Positions 12,767 through 20,370 of a DNA stretch of 26,384 bases are shown here, piece by piece. The translations under genes and the position numbers were made by a program. Every line of letters begins with the position of its first letter. Positions within the stretch are counted from its first letter, which is position 1. Origin of the DNA: a virus. The stretch is from IMG/VR virus record IMGVR_UViG_3300034092_001398, positions 1-26,384 of that record; one strand, given 5' to 3'. Below the pieces are notes generated by a model. That model did not search any database. It was given only the letters and a program-made list of their open reading frames with translations, and was not told the origin of the DNA.

Positions 12767-14338
12767 TTATTTTATGATCTTAACTCCAAACTTCTTCTCT
12801 TCTTCTTTCGTTTGCTTGTGCAATTCCTCAAGCTGTTTCTTTTCAAGTTCTAGCTGTTGTTTTGTAGCTGTCCGATATGTTTTGGTGTATTCATTGAAGA
12901 CGATTACCAAGTCTTCGACTGGCTGCCTTACTCTGCCTCTTGTTAGAAGTCGAGACTCAACAGCCTGAAGGTCAGGAGTTGCATTCGCAATGATTGCTCC
13001 ACGACGATTCTCTAAAGCATCAAACATCGCGTTTACTTGGCTGCGTTGCGTTTCATTAACTGCAAACTTCAACGCGTCCTCTCTTTCTTTTTTAAGAGGA
13101 TCAACGCCTCCTGGTTTTAATTGAGCTGCTATTCCGCCGACAATGTCCTGGATGATCAAGTCGTTAATTTTAGATCTTATGTTTTGATCGTTTCCCGCGG
13201 CCCTTAGCATATCTTCGTATTCTGCAGCTTTAGGGCTGGTTGCAGATGACCTTATGCTCTGATTCAACTTTTCGAGGATTCCAGGGATCTTGTTCCACTC
13301 TGGAACATCTATTGCAGCTTTTGCTCCAGCGGATCCAGAAAAGCCAGGATCAAACTTTCTTCCGGCGGCATCTATTTCTGAAGGCGATGGCAGCCGCATG
13401 CCAGGAACCATTCCTATTCTTTCAAGAAACCTTAAAACGGAATCTTCAGCAGAACTTAGCCTTTCTCCAAGCGTCATCCAGTCACGCTTCATAAACCCGC
13501 TAAACCAGGAAAACGCGACAGCAACTTCATTAATTCCGTCGATTAAAGGCTGAAAGTCTATCCGTTGCATTTCAGATAGTGTTTCTTCTAGCCAATTCGC
13601 AAAAGCCTCTATCTGCGGTGCCAGTTCTCCGATAACCGCTGTTTGCATTCCGTCAAACGCAACGCCCATCCTTGCGATTGCGTCATTCATCGCACCGATA
13701 GCCTGTACGGTTTGTTCTGTTGCTCCTCCATGAAGCAACTTGAAAGCCTCCATCGATTCCGCAAATTGTTGACCAATCATTGCCGGAGATAGTTCGCCGC
13801 TGCTCTTTCCAAGAACCTGAGAGGCAAGAAGCGATCTCTGGTTCATGTTTGGAATGTTAGATAGGGCATTACGCAATTCTAAAAACTGGGCGATTGGAGA
13901 TTTTGACGACATGCCAGCGGCGTCCAGCCCTAACAGCGAAAACGCACCTTGTCCCTGAAAGTTTTTGCCACTGGCAATTTCAGCAACGGTAACGCGAAGT
14001 TTCCGAAGAGAAGCAATTGCCGTTTCAAAGCTTACGTTAGCTGCCTCTTCCATGGCAAATGTGAAAGCCTGGACGTCGGCTACCGTTTCGCCAAGTCCAG
14101 CAGCTACGTCTGCTATTTGATCGATTTTAGAAGCTTCTTCAATAAACGGGCTGACAAATCTTGTAGCTGTACTTACGGCACGGCTAAAAAGATCAAGGCC
14201 GTCGCGAACGCCAGAAATCGCCAGCGACCATTTTTGAAGACCACTGTTTGTAGCCATTCCGCTAACTTTGGACGCAACGGAATTAATTACGCTGCTCGCG
14301 TTGTCGATTGCGTTTATGGCTATAACAACGTCAGACAT
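12767..14338 (-). CDS. Tail tape measure protein
   Basis: A 523-residue, mostly helical protein. The first half is rich in Ala, Ser and hydrophobic residues typical of tape measure proteins (INSVASKVSGMATNSGLQKW, IDQIADVAAGLGETVADVQ, RQSLLASQVLGKSSGEL-like segments), and the end is a charged coiled coil (QQLELEKKQLEELHKQTKEE). AAAGGA lies 6 bases before the ATG, which comes 2 nt after the chaperone frame ends, the standard gene order. The tail tube is built along this protein; at about 0.15 nm per residue the tail would be near 80 nm. It is short for the family, so the tail is short too. Confidence 0.85.
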   Translation of the reverse strand: MSDVVIAINAIDNASSVINSVASKVSGMATNSGLQKWSLAISGVRDGLDLFSRAVSTATRFVSPFIEEASKIDQIADVAAGLGETVADVQAFTFAMEEAANVSFETAIASLRKLRVTVAEIASGKNFQGQGAFSLLGLDAAGMSSKSPIAQFLELRNALSNIPNMNQRSLLASQVLGKSSGELSPAMIGQQFAESMEAFKLLHGGATEQTVQAIGAMNDAIARMGVAFDGMQTAVIGELAPQIEAFANWLEETLSEMQRIDFQPLIDGINEVAVAFSWFSGFMKRDWMTLGERLSSAEDSVLRFLERIGMVPGMRLPSPSEIDAAGRKFDPGFSGSAGAKAAIDVPEWNKIPGILEKLNQSIRSSATSPKAAEYEDMLRAAGNDQNIRSKINDLIIQDIVGGIAAQLKPGGVDPLKKEREDALKFAVNETQRSQVNAMFDALENRRGAIIANATPDLQAVESRLLTRGRVRQPVEDLVIVFNEYTKTYRTATKQQLELEKKQLEELHKQTKEEEKKFGVKIIK

Positions 14339-14340
14339 CG

Positions 14341-14685
14341 CTAATCCTTTGTGATCTCGTCATTAATGATCGACTGCTCGCAGTTCAGCATAGACCACAA
14401 AGAGACAAACCAAGCAGACTGATCTAGCAGCCCGCCGGCAACTGGCAAGAATCCTTTTTCAGCATGGCTTGCCATGTTTACCGCTCTTGCTAGATAAGGA
14501 TCGACAAACTTTTTTCCGCATGTTGTCAATTGAAAATAACCGTCAATGCAGTGCTGACAGCCAATCCCATCGCACATAGGACATTCAATATCCGCCGGCG
14601 TGTTCGGTCCGATTCCGCTTTGGCACTCGTCATAGTTGCATCTTTTGCAAGTCAGCCCGTTTCGGATGAAGGCGGCGACTCTAAC
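14341..14685 (-). CDS. Frameshift extension of the tail assembly chaperone (GT)
   Basis: This is the downstream part, 114 residues, read in the -1 frame after the slip site at 14691..14685. The zero frame stops at 14652, whereas the -1 frame stays open from the slip to the stop at 14341. Expressed by frameshift, the GT protein would be 113 plus 114 residues, like lambda gpGT, where the T part contacts tail tube and tape measure. The extension carries CKRCNYDEC and then CPMCDGIGCQHC, including CxxCxGxG, the DnaJ zinc motif. The rest (ARAVNMASHAEKGFLPVAGG, ESQSAWF-like helix) is helical. A separate start at 14577 is possible but lacks support. Confidence 0.8.
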   Translation of the reverse strand, partial: VRVAAFIRNGLTCKRCNYDECQSGIGPNTPADIECPMCDGIGCQHCIDGYFQLTTCGKKFVDPYLARAVNMASHAEKGFLPVAGGLLDQSAWFVSLWSMLNCEQSIINDEITKD

Positions 14686-15023
14686 TTTTTTCGCTCTTCT
14701 GGCGTTAAGCTAGCCTCCAGTGTTGCGTCTCCAATAAGCTCCCAGCACTCACGTCGAGTTAAAAGATTTTCCGCTTCGTCAAGTGTAAAGGATAGCCCGC
14801 CCATGTTTTCCCAGCCGGCCAAAACAATTTCCAACGCGTCACGAATTAAATTAGCTTTTTCCGCGTTGCTACTTTGCTTTTGAAAGTCGCTTGCAATATC
14901 GCGAAGCTTGTCATCTTCTCGCCCGCTCAGAATTCGAAGCTTGAAGGTTGGCGGCGGTTGCTTGTCTCGGTCAGTTTTCAAGACGTAGCTATAAGTTCCG
15001 CCGCTTTCTAATTTTCTTGGCAT
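14652..15023 (-). CDS. Tail assembly chaperone, short form (G)
   Basis: A 123-residue protein starting MPRKLESGGTYSYVLKTDRD, between the tail tube and tape measure genes, as for lambda gpG. It has a beta-rich N-terminus and a helical remainder (DDKLRDIASDFQKQSSNAEK, then a helix AENLLTRRECWELIGDATLE). It would coat the tape measure until the tube is built. Codons 111 to 113 are CGA AAA AAG, which contain the A AAA AAG slip heptamer; without slipping, translation ends ten codons later. The ribosome binding site is weak. Confidence 0.8.
   Translation of the reverse strand: MPRKLESGGTYSYVLKTDRDKQPPPTFKLRILSGREDDKLRDIASDFQKQSSNAEKANLIRDALEIVLAGWENMGGLSFTLDEAENLLTRRECWELIGDATLEASLTPEERKKLESPPSSETG
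14685..14691 (-). promoter_or_regulatory. Programmed -1 frameshift site A AAA AAG
   Basis: The heptamer AAAAAAG stands in the frame X XXY YYZ, inside codons CGA AAA AAG of the chaperone gene. It is the same heptamer used in E. coli dnaX. The -1 frame is open for 115 codons downstream. An upstream SD-like AGAAGAG and a GC-rich stretch downstream could stimulate slipping. Confidence 0.8.
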
Positions 15024-15026
15024 ACG

Positions 15027-15980
15027 TTAGCTGTTATCCGTAAAGGTGATGGAAAACTCTCGGTCGTCTGTTTGTGCGTTGCGGTTGCACTGCCACTCAA
15101 GCTCGTCAGTTACTAGGCGGTTTCGGTCGCCTTCTTGAATGTTAATGATCTGGGCTTTAGGTGCCGCGAAGACAAACGACCCGTTTCCAGTAGCACTGGC
15201 TAGCCCGATCGATAGCGATGCCTCTAGCCTGGCAAGCCAGTTGGTGTAGCTTGGCCGCGTGGCAACTAGCTTTGCCTCTGGGTTGGCGGTAACCATCGGC
15301 TTGCGGTTGGTGATGAGTGCCGAGTGAAAGCCGCTGGCATCCGTGGCACATTCACGCATCATAATTTCGTTGCCGAGGTCGATGGTTGCCGTCTCATAGC
15401 AAAGAGCGATCGAGTTGAAGCTAGCCTGTACGCCAGCCGCCCGCAGTGGCATTTCAGCAGTCGGCGTTTCGAATCCAGGATAGGTCGGGTCGATGATTGC
15501 CGAGTCTGTAGGCGTCACCCAAATCCCGGTAAACGTCCACTCGATGGTAGCTCGCTTGCCAGTTGCCAAGTTGATCTTGAACGTGCCAGCAGCTCCGCGA
15601 ATCGACTTAAACATACCGTCCTGATAGCAGCCAATCGTCAGCGTCTTAACGTCGCTGCCAGGTGCTGCCGTCTTTGGGTACCATACGCCAGTATCCTTGA
15701 CCAATCCGCAAGCTGGGAAAAACGTCGTCACCCATGATGGATCGCCGGTGCCGTCCCAGCTTATGTCTGTCTTGAAGCTAGCAGTACCCTTGTACCCTCC
15801 AGGCACGCTTGCCAGATAGCCAAACGAGCCTTGCCCTTCTCGCTCCTCGAAGTCAATCTCGGGCTGGATCATGACATCGTAGGCATTGAATGCAGCCTCG
15901 CTAGCAGTCAGGGACTCAGCCGTCCCGACAGTCGCTTCGACTTTGGCGGCAAGCACTCTTTTTCGTTTTAGCAGCGTCAT
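15027..15980 (-). CDS. Major tail tube protein
   Basis: A 317-residue protein starting MTLLKRKRVLAAKVEATVGT, an opening shared by many phage major tail proteins (kR.vlaaKvEatyGTd...). A beta-sandwich follows, with GGYKGTASFKTDISWDGTG, KSIRGAAGTFKINLATGKRA and TIEWTFTGIWVTPTD. The 'kraTieWtftG' segment is typical of tail tube subunits. AAGGG lies 6 to 7 bases before the ATG. It forms stacked rings around the tape measure. The position before the chaperone pair supports the call. Confidence 0.88.
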   Translation of the reverse strand: MTLLKRKRVLAAKVEATVGTAESLTASEAAFNAYDVMIQPEIDFEEREGQGSFGYLASVPGGYKGTASFKTDISWDGTGDPSWVTTFFPACGLVKDTGVWYPKTAAPGSDVKTLTIGCYQDGMFKSIRGAAGTFKINLATGKRATIEWTFTGIWVTPTDSAIIDPTYPGFETPTAEMPLRAAGVQASFNSIALCYETATIDLGNEIMMRECATDASGFHSALITNRKPMVTANPEAKLVATRPSYTNWLARLEASLSIGLASATGNGSFVFAAPKAQIINIQEGDRNRLVTDELEWQCNRNAQTDDREFSITFTDNS

Positions 15981-15989
15981 GATTTTCCC

Positions 15990-16565
15990 TTATATCTTGC
16001 CTTCCAATTCAAGTTCAATTTTGCGAATGCGACGATCAATTTCGTATGCGAACCGTTTTTTCGTTTCTTTAACAGTCGGTGCCAGGTGATTGTTTTTAGT
16101 AAATGCTCCGTACGCAGAAGGCCCTCGCAAGAGAATAATTGGCAGCCTTTTTTTGCCGAGTCTCTTAAAGGCGTGCCCCTTGAATCTTACTAAGGACACT
16201 CCAGGTTTTGGCCCCATAAACGCATGAGGAATCAAGATTGATTTTCCGGATTTTCTTACCTTGACTTTGACGCCACCATCTTTTTGCTCTGGCTTAAAAT
16301 GCTTGATGCTATACCTGAAACCTTTTTTCAAAATGACTTCAGTTTGTGGCATTGCTGCCGTTGCCCGCTTTCCAATAATTCCTTTTTTTATTTCACGCTG
16401 AGTTAAATTCACCTCAATTGCAATTAGCTTAGCAATCTTGGACTTTGTCATTTTGGCCGTTTCATTGACGGCAACTGCTAGCTCTCTCTTTATTTTCTTT
16501 GCGTTGTTTTCTAGCAACGAAGAAAGCTTGCGGATCTTTTCTTTGTCAACCGAAATATTGATCAT
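15990..16565 (-). CDS. gpZ-like minor tail protein
   Basis: A 191-residue, strongly basic protein. The start (INISVDKEKIRKLSSLLENN, then KIKRELAVAVNETAKMTKSK) and the following IAKLIAIEVNLTQREIKKGI match the pattern of lambda gpZ and related minor tail proteins, with 'aLN.ta...rs.i.r.v...' helices. About a quarter of the residues are Lys or Arg. The ATG overlaps the stop of the upstream gene (ATGA). gpZ-type proteins work at the head-tail joint. Its codons are more AT-rich than its neighbours, with many poly-T runs on the plus strand. Confidence 0.75.
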   Translation of the reverse strand: MINISVDKEKIRKLSSLLENNAKKIKRELAVAVNETAKMTKSKIAKLIAIEVNLTQREIKKGIIGKRATAAMPQTEVILKKGFRYSIKHFKPEQKDGGVKVKVRKSGKSILIPHAFMGPKPGVSLVRFKGHAFKRLGKKRLPIILLRGPSAYGAFTKNNHLAPTVKETKKRFAYEIDRRIRKIELELEGKI

Positions 16566-17056
16566 AGTCTCGTCGCGTAGGGATCTAGTTCAGAGACTCG
16601 GTATAGCACAGTTAGCGGCAGGTTTACGCCATCAATCCCGCCGTCGGCGTTGATAAGCTCTTTCGCCTTCCATGCCGCATCGATCGCGTTGCCATCAAAG
16701 GTATGCCAGGTAGCCGCTGGGATGCAGACCGCCTTTTGAACGTCGGCCGCAAACTGCGAAACCTCTTGATCAATCGCGGTGCTGCTGTTTTCGTCGGTAA
16801 GCAAATGGCAATGAATGTTGAACGTCAGCTCACGGGCAAGCCCGACTGGGTTGCCTGGATACATTAGTTCGTCAACTTCCACCGTCTCGCCCATCGTCAA
16901 CACAATTTGCAAATGGTCTGGAGTAAAGTTGCCTAAGCGGGTCGGCCGTATAACCGATCGAACTTTGGTTTGATAGCTCGTGCTGCTAAGCATCAGTCGA
17001 AGCCGGCGATGTAGCTCGCGAGCGATTCGCTCTTCGACTGTATACGTCAGCGGCAT
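16562..17056 (-). CDS. Tail terminator or completion protein (gpU-like)
   Basis: A 164-residue alpha/beta protein starting MPLTYTVEERIARELHRRLR. A helix (VEERIARELHRRLRLML) is followed by strands (HLQIVLTMGETVEV, LARELTFNIHCHLLTDENS), a helix (EVSQFAADVQKAVC) and closing strands. This order and its place between a head-tail joining candidate and the tail tube match the tail terminator family, which caps the tube and meets the head. It starts 10 nt inside the previous gene. The family call is from order and fold pattern. Confidence 0.65.
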   Translation of the reverse strand: MPLTYTVEERIARELHRRLRLMLSSTSYQTKVRSVIRPTRLGNFTPDHLQIVLTMGETVEVDELMYPGNPVGLARELTFNIHCHLLTDENSSTAIDQEVSQFAADVQKAVCIPAATWHTFDGNAIDAAWKAKELINADGGIDGVNLPLTVLYRVSELDPYATRL

Positions 17057-17394
17057 TCGAGCACCAACATTCCTTCGTCGTGGCCAAGTAGCTTGAGGAT
17101 AGAACGCTTGCTGGCCTGCTGACCGACCCTTACGGCGAACTCTAAGGCGTCGCCGCCAAGGTTTAGCTCGTGGCTTGCAATCCCAGTTTCCGAGTTGTTG
17201 GCAACGTGGATTTCAAACACAGGCAGGACAGAATCGCCATCCTCTGGCAGTACTGCAAGCTGTTCGCGAAGAACAACCGCATTAATCGTCCTTGCCTCGC
17301 CGGCACGCGGGTAGTACGTAACCGGCTCGGCAAAGTCGTCGGCGTTGCAGAACACGCTATCGGCATCAGCCTGGATCGTGTCGTGCAGCGTCAT
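17047..17394 (-). CDS. Head-tail joining protein candidate
   Basis: A 115-residue beta protein starting MTLHDTIQADADSVFCNADD. The pattern (FAEPVTYYPRAGEARTINAV, VFEIHVANNSETGIASHEL, then GGDALEFAVRVGQQA and a final strand GMLVLECR) resembles lambda gpFII and similar joining proteins. These usually begin with a short helix, then 'F.d..Ev.Y...ga..r.i.av.d.'. It sits two bases after the 221-residue protein and overlaps the tail terminator by 10 nt. Confidence 0.7.
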   Translation of the reverse strand: MTLHDTIQADADSVFCNADDFAEPVTYYPRAGEARTINAVVLREQLAVLPEDGDSVLPVFEIHVANNSETGIASHELNLGGDALEFAVRVGQQASKRSILKLLGHDEGMLVLECR

Positions 17395-17396
17395 AA

Positions 17397-18062
17397 TTAT
17401 CGCTTCGACTCTACGCGAACGTAGTCGATCGTCACCGCGTCAATGTTGGCACTGGAGGTCTTCTGGATCTGGAAGAACGGTTGCAGGCTTCCGGTGGCTT
17501 CGCCCATGTCAAAGGTCGTCGAAGCTGCAACGCGATCGCCGTCGATGAAGAATCGGACGTCGTTCTTGCCGGCCGAAAAGTCGATGACGAACTCCTTATA
17601 GGTCGTCGCCAAAGTCTTGCCGGTTGCCTTGTCGTCCAAGTCCAAGACGTTGTCATCGGTCTCGACAACGACAGCGGTCGTCGAGGTCGCACCGACCATC
17701 TTAAACTGAGCATTGTTGGTAGTCGAGTCAGTGTCGTCAGCACGATTCGACTGCAAACCCCAAACGATCGTGGTGCCAGAGGTACAACCAGACACTTTGA
17801 CGCGAGTTTCAAAGCGTTGAATGTTGTCGATGTCGAAGCAAAGCTTGTTACCAAAGTCCAAGCAGACGTTTTGAACTTCGCCAGTCGATTCCAGCGTCAA
17901 AGCCACTTCGCCAGTTGCCGAAGGAGTCACGCTTGCGTAGGTCGGAGTTCCACTGGAGGAGGTGTCGGTCACCTTCCAGAAGCCTTCGCCAACCGTTGCG
18001 GCGTACGTTTGACCGCCGAAGAAGTCATCCTCAAAAATCGCGAAATCTCGAATACCAGCCAT
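17397..18062 (-). CDS. Beta-rich head protein, possible decoration protein
   Basis: A 221-residue protein starting MAGIRDFAIFEDDFFGGQTY. Residues of about 10 to 200 have the strand pattern of a lectin-like jelly roll (RFETRVKVSGCTSGTTIVWG, GKTLATTYKEFVIDFSAGKN, DVRFFIDGDRVAASTTFDMG). It ends AVTIDYVRVESKR, as in concanavalin/LamG-like domains. AAAGG lies upstream. It is the first gene after the terminator behind the major capsid protein, so it may be made in large amounts as a capsid decoration protein. I infer the role from position and fold. Confidence 0.65.
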   Translation of the reverse strand: MAGIRDFAIFEDDFFGGQTYAATVGEGFWKVTDTSSSGTPTYASVTPSATGEVALTLESTGEVQNVCLDFGNKLCFDIDNIQRFETRVKVSGCTSGTTIVWGLQSNRADDTDSTTNNAQFKMVGATSTTAVVVETDDNVLDLDDKATGKTLATTYKEFVIDFSAGKNDVRFFIDGDRVAASTTFDMGEATGSLQPFFQIQKTSSANIDAVTIDYVRVESKR

Positions 18063-18099
18063 TTTATTTGAACCTTTGTTGTGAGTTGTTGTGTTGCCG

Positions 18100-18129
18100 A
18101 AAAGCCCGCCGCCCAGTTAGGCAGCGGGC
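18100..18129 (-). terminator. Intrinsic terminator after the capsid gene
   Basis: On the minus strand GCCCGCTGCC (18129..18120) and GGCGGCGGGC (18113..18104) form a 10-bp stem with one G-T pair and a 6-base loop, followed by TTTT. It lies 19 nt after the stop of the capsid fusion gene. It would separate head from tail transcripts, or lower tail expression by partial termination. Confidence 0.8.
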
Positions 18130-18147
18130 AGAGAGTTAGCCGTTAGA

Positions 18148-20370
18148 TCAGGCAGAGTTGCGGAACAGGCCACGCCAATCGATGGCCTTCACGCCGAAGG
18201 TCTGGCGAACCTTGTACTTGTAGGTGTCAGTGGCGAAGTCCCACTCGCTCTCAAGAACTGGCGATTCCTCGCCGCTCAAGAAGCAAAGTTCGACGGTGTC
18301 GATCTGGGCTGGGTCGGCGGCCAAATACCAGTTGGTGGTTGAGGCACCATCAAGCTGCGGCTCAACGATCACATTGAGCGAGCGAGCACCGCCAGGGCCG
18401 TAGATGTTGGCCGTGTTGGCGTTACCAGCAGCACTTCCGCCGGCGGCAGGGTCGGCAGTCGAAGCCATCAACTGCAAGGCTTCCGCCGAGTAGTTGGCCG
18501 GCACAATCAAGAAGCGAGGCACAATGCCGAGAATGGCATCGGAGCTGATGCCCTTTTGCAGCATCATCTTTTCGAATCCAGTCGACAGCGTTGCAACCGC
18601 CGGAGCAGCAGCACTGCCCGAGGTGTTGTCGCCGGATGCGTGCGAAGAAGAGAACAAAGAGTAACCATCGCCCATGGTTGGGTTGCTGGTCAGCACCTCG
18701 TAAACCTTCTTATTCTGCATCCGCCGAGCAGCGTTGCCGTGCATGGCTGGGATGCGGCTGATGGCGTCGAGGTCATCGTTGACGACCGTTTCCCAAGACA
18801 CGGTGAACAAGGCACCGTACTTTTGAACGCTGTAAGATTCCTTCGAATCGCCGACGCTCTTCTCGGGATACTCCTTGCCTTCCGGAACCATTTCCAAGTT
18901 TGGCGATTCGCCGAACCGGATACGGTTGATGGCCTTGAAGTCCTCAACGCTCGGAGCTTGGCGAGCCCATTGCGACCAAGAGTAGATCGCTTCGTCATAA
19001 GCAGCCAGCAACGTCTTGTTGGCGGCATCGAGCAGCAGGTTGGTAAAGCTGCCGGTGGTGTGATAAGACTCGGATCGCTTGATATACCGCTCGCTGATTG
19101 AGCGGTTACCCATCGCCGCCATCGCGATTTCGCGATTGCTCATCCGCTCGACTGGGTAGCCAGCACGCGACAGAACAGCGTACGCCAAGCGGTTGAGGCT
19201 CAAGCGTGCGAAGTCGTTAGCCCCGGCAGCCGGGTTGTCAACTTTGTGCCGCTGAACTCGAGCTCCTTGATAGGAGCGAATCAGCAAGCCGTCGCGGACG
19301 GCGGCATTGAACTTGTCGTCTTCGGAAGCCGTGACCTTGATCTCGGCTCCACCGACCGTTTGGCCGATCTCTTTGGTACTCATCTTTCGAAGGATCCTTT
19401 CGCGGGCGTCTTCAACGGATAAACCGGAATCGCAAAGCTCGTCAGCGAAGGCCCGCTCAAGCTTGGCAAGTTTGCAATCCTGGATAATGGTCTTCCGCCG
19501 CTTCGCGTCCGCGGTGAGGTGTCGCTTGACTTCCTCTTCCACGTCCATCGTTTTGGCGACAGGTTCGGTGGCTTCTTCGACTGGCTTGTCTTCCATGACT
19601 TCGCGTTTCGAAGCCTCAACAGGCTCGACTGGCAGAGATGCCATTTCGTCAGATACTTCGCTCGCTTCTTCTGCGGCTTCGCTGCCCATCATTCCGGCGA
19701 CCCAAGCCAGGATCTGGTTGGGATCTTCCATGCCTTCGGGTAAGCCTTTCGCCTGCAAAGCGGCGAGCACTTGTGCATCGATCATTCGAGATGATTCCTT
19801 TCTTGCCGCTTCGAGATATGAGCGACGGACGGTTGAATAGTTGTCTGCCCCGCAAGCGACTAAGCTTGCATCCAAAGGCGTCCAACTCAGAACGATGTTT
19901 GCTGGGCCTTCGATGACGTTGCCAGCAGTTGTGCGATACGTTTCGCCGCGTTGAACAAACCGCGTCTCGAGCGGTTCGGCGGTGATCGAGAAGTCTGTGA
20001 GATGCCCTTCGGAAAGCTTTGCATAAGCTTCTTGCGAGGCTGCGTCAGATGCGAAGTAGGCATCGCCGCCGAACTCATCGCCATCGACGCTGACATTGCG
20101 AAGGCTGCCGACGACGTTGCGGATGGTGCTTTGATCGTGGCTATCGACGATCGGGAGTTGCGTGCGACCTGGACGCATTCGCATCCCGTCCATCAGCAGC
20201 ACTTCCTTGACAACCATTCCGCGATCGTCGTCATAACGAAGAACGGGCGTTTCGGTGGCAGTTACAACGCGAACCGATCGCCGAGTTGCGTCAGCGGTCG
20301 AGGCAACCACCGAGACTTCCCGCATGACGAGCGATGGAGTTTTGGCTGGCGGTAGCTTGCCCTTTCTCAT
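18148..20370 (-). CDS. Prohead protease, scaffold and major capsid fusion
   Basis: A 740-residue fusion. Residues 1 to about 190 are a prohead protease: VDSHD with the likely catalytic His78, then LTDFSITAEP with Ser128, and SWTPLDASLVACGAD, the usual closing part of the domain. Residues of about 200 to 330 are acidic, helical and low in complexity (EEASEVSDEMASLPVEPVEA, then KRRKTIIQDCKLAKLERAFA), as expected of a scaffold. The rest is a major capsid protein (AAAPAVATLSTGFEKMMLQK, VPRFLIVPANYSAEALQLMA; end TFGVKAIDWRGLF). The protease should cut itself and the scaffold away during maturation. The start overlaps the portal stop by 4 nt. Confidence 0.9.
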   Translation of the reverse strand: MRKGKLPPAKTPSLVMREVSVVASTADATRRSVRVVTATETPVLRYDDDRGMVVKEVLLMDGMRMRPGRTQLPIVDSHDQSTIRNVVGSLRNVSVDGDEFGGDAYFASDAASQEAYAKLSEGHLTDFSITAEPLETRFVQRGETYRTTAGNVIEGPANIVLSWTPLDASLVACGADNYSTVRRSYLEAARKESSRMIDAQVLAALQAKGLPEGMEDPNQILAWVAGMMGSEAAEEASEVSDEMASLPVEPVEASKREVMEDKPVEEATEPVAKTMDVEEEVKRHLTADAKRRKTIIQDCKLAKLERAFADELCDSGLSVEDARERILRKMSTKEIGQTVGGAEIKVTASEDDKFNAAVRDGLLIRSYQGARVQRHKVDNPAAGANDFARLSLNRLAYAVLSRAGYPVERMSNREIAMAAMGNRSISERYIKRSESYHTTGSFTNLLLDAANKTLLAAYDEAIYSWSQWARQAPSVEDFKAINRIRFGESPNLEMVPEGKEYPEKSVGDSKESYSVQKYGALFTVSWETVVNDDLDAISRIPAMHGNAARRMQNKKVYEVLTSNPTMGDGYSLFSSSHASGDNTSGSAAAPAVATLSTGFEKMMLQKGISSDAILGIVPRFLIVPANYSAEALQLMASTADPAAGGSAAGNANTANIYGPGGARSLNVIVEPQLDGASTTNWYLAADPAQIDTVELCFLSGEESPVLESEWDFATDTYKYKVRQTFGVKAIDWRGLFRNSA

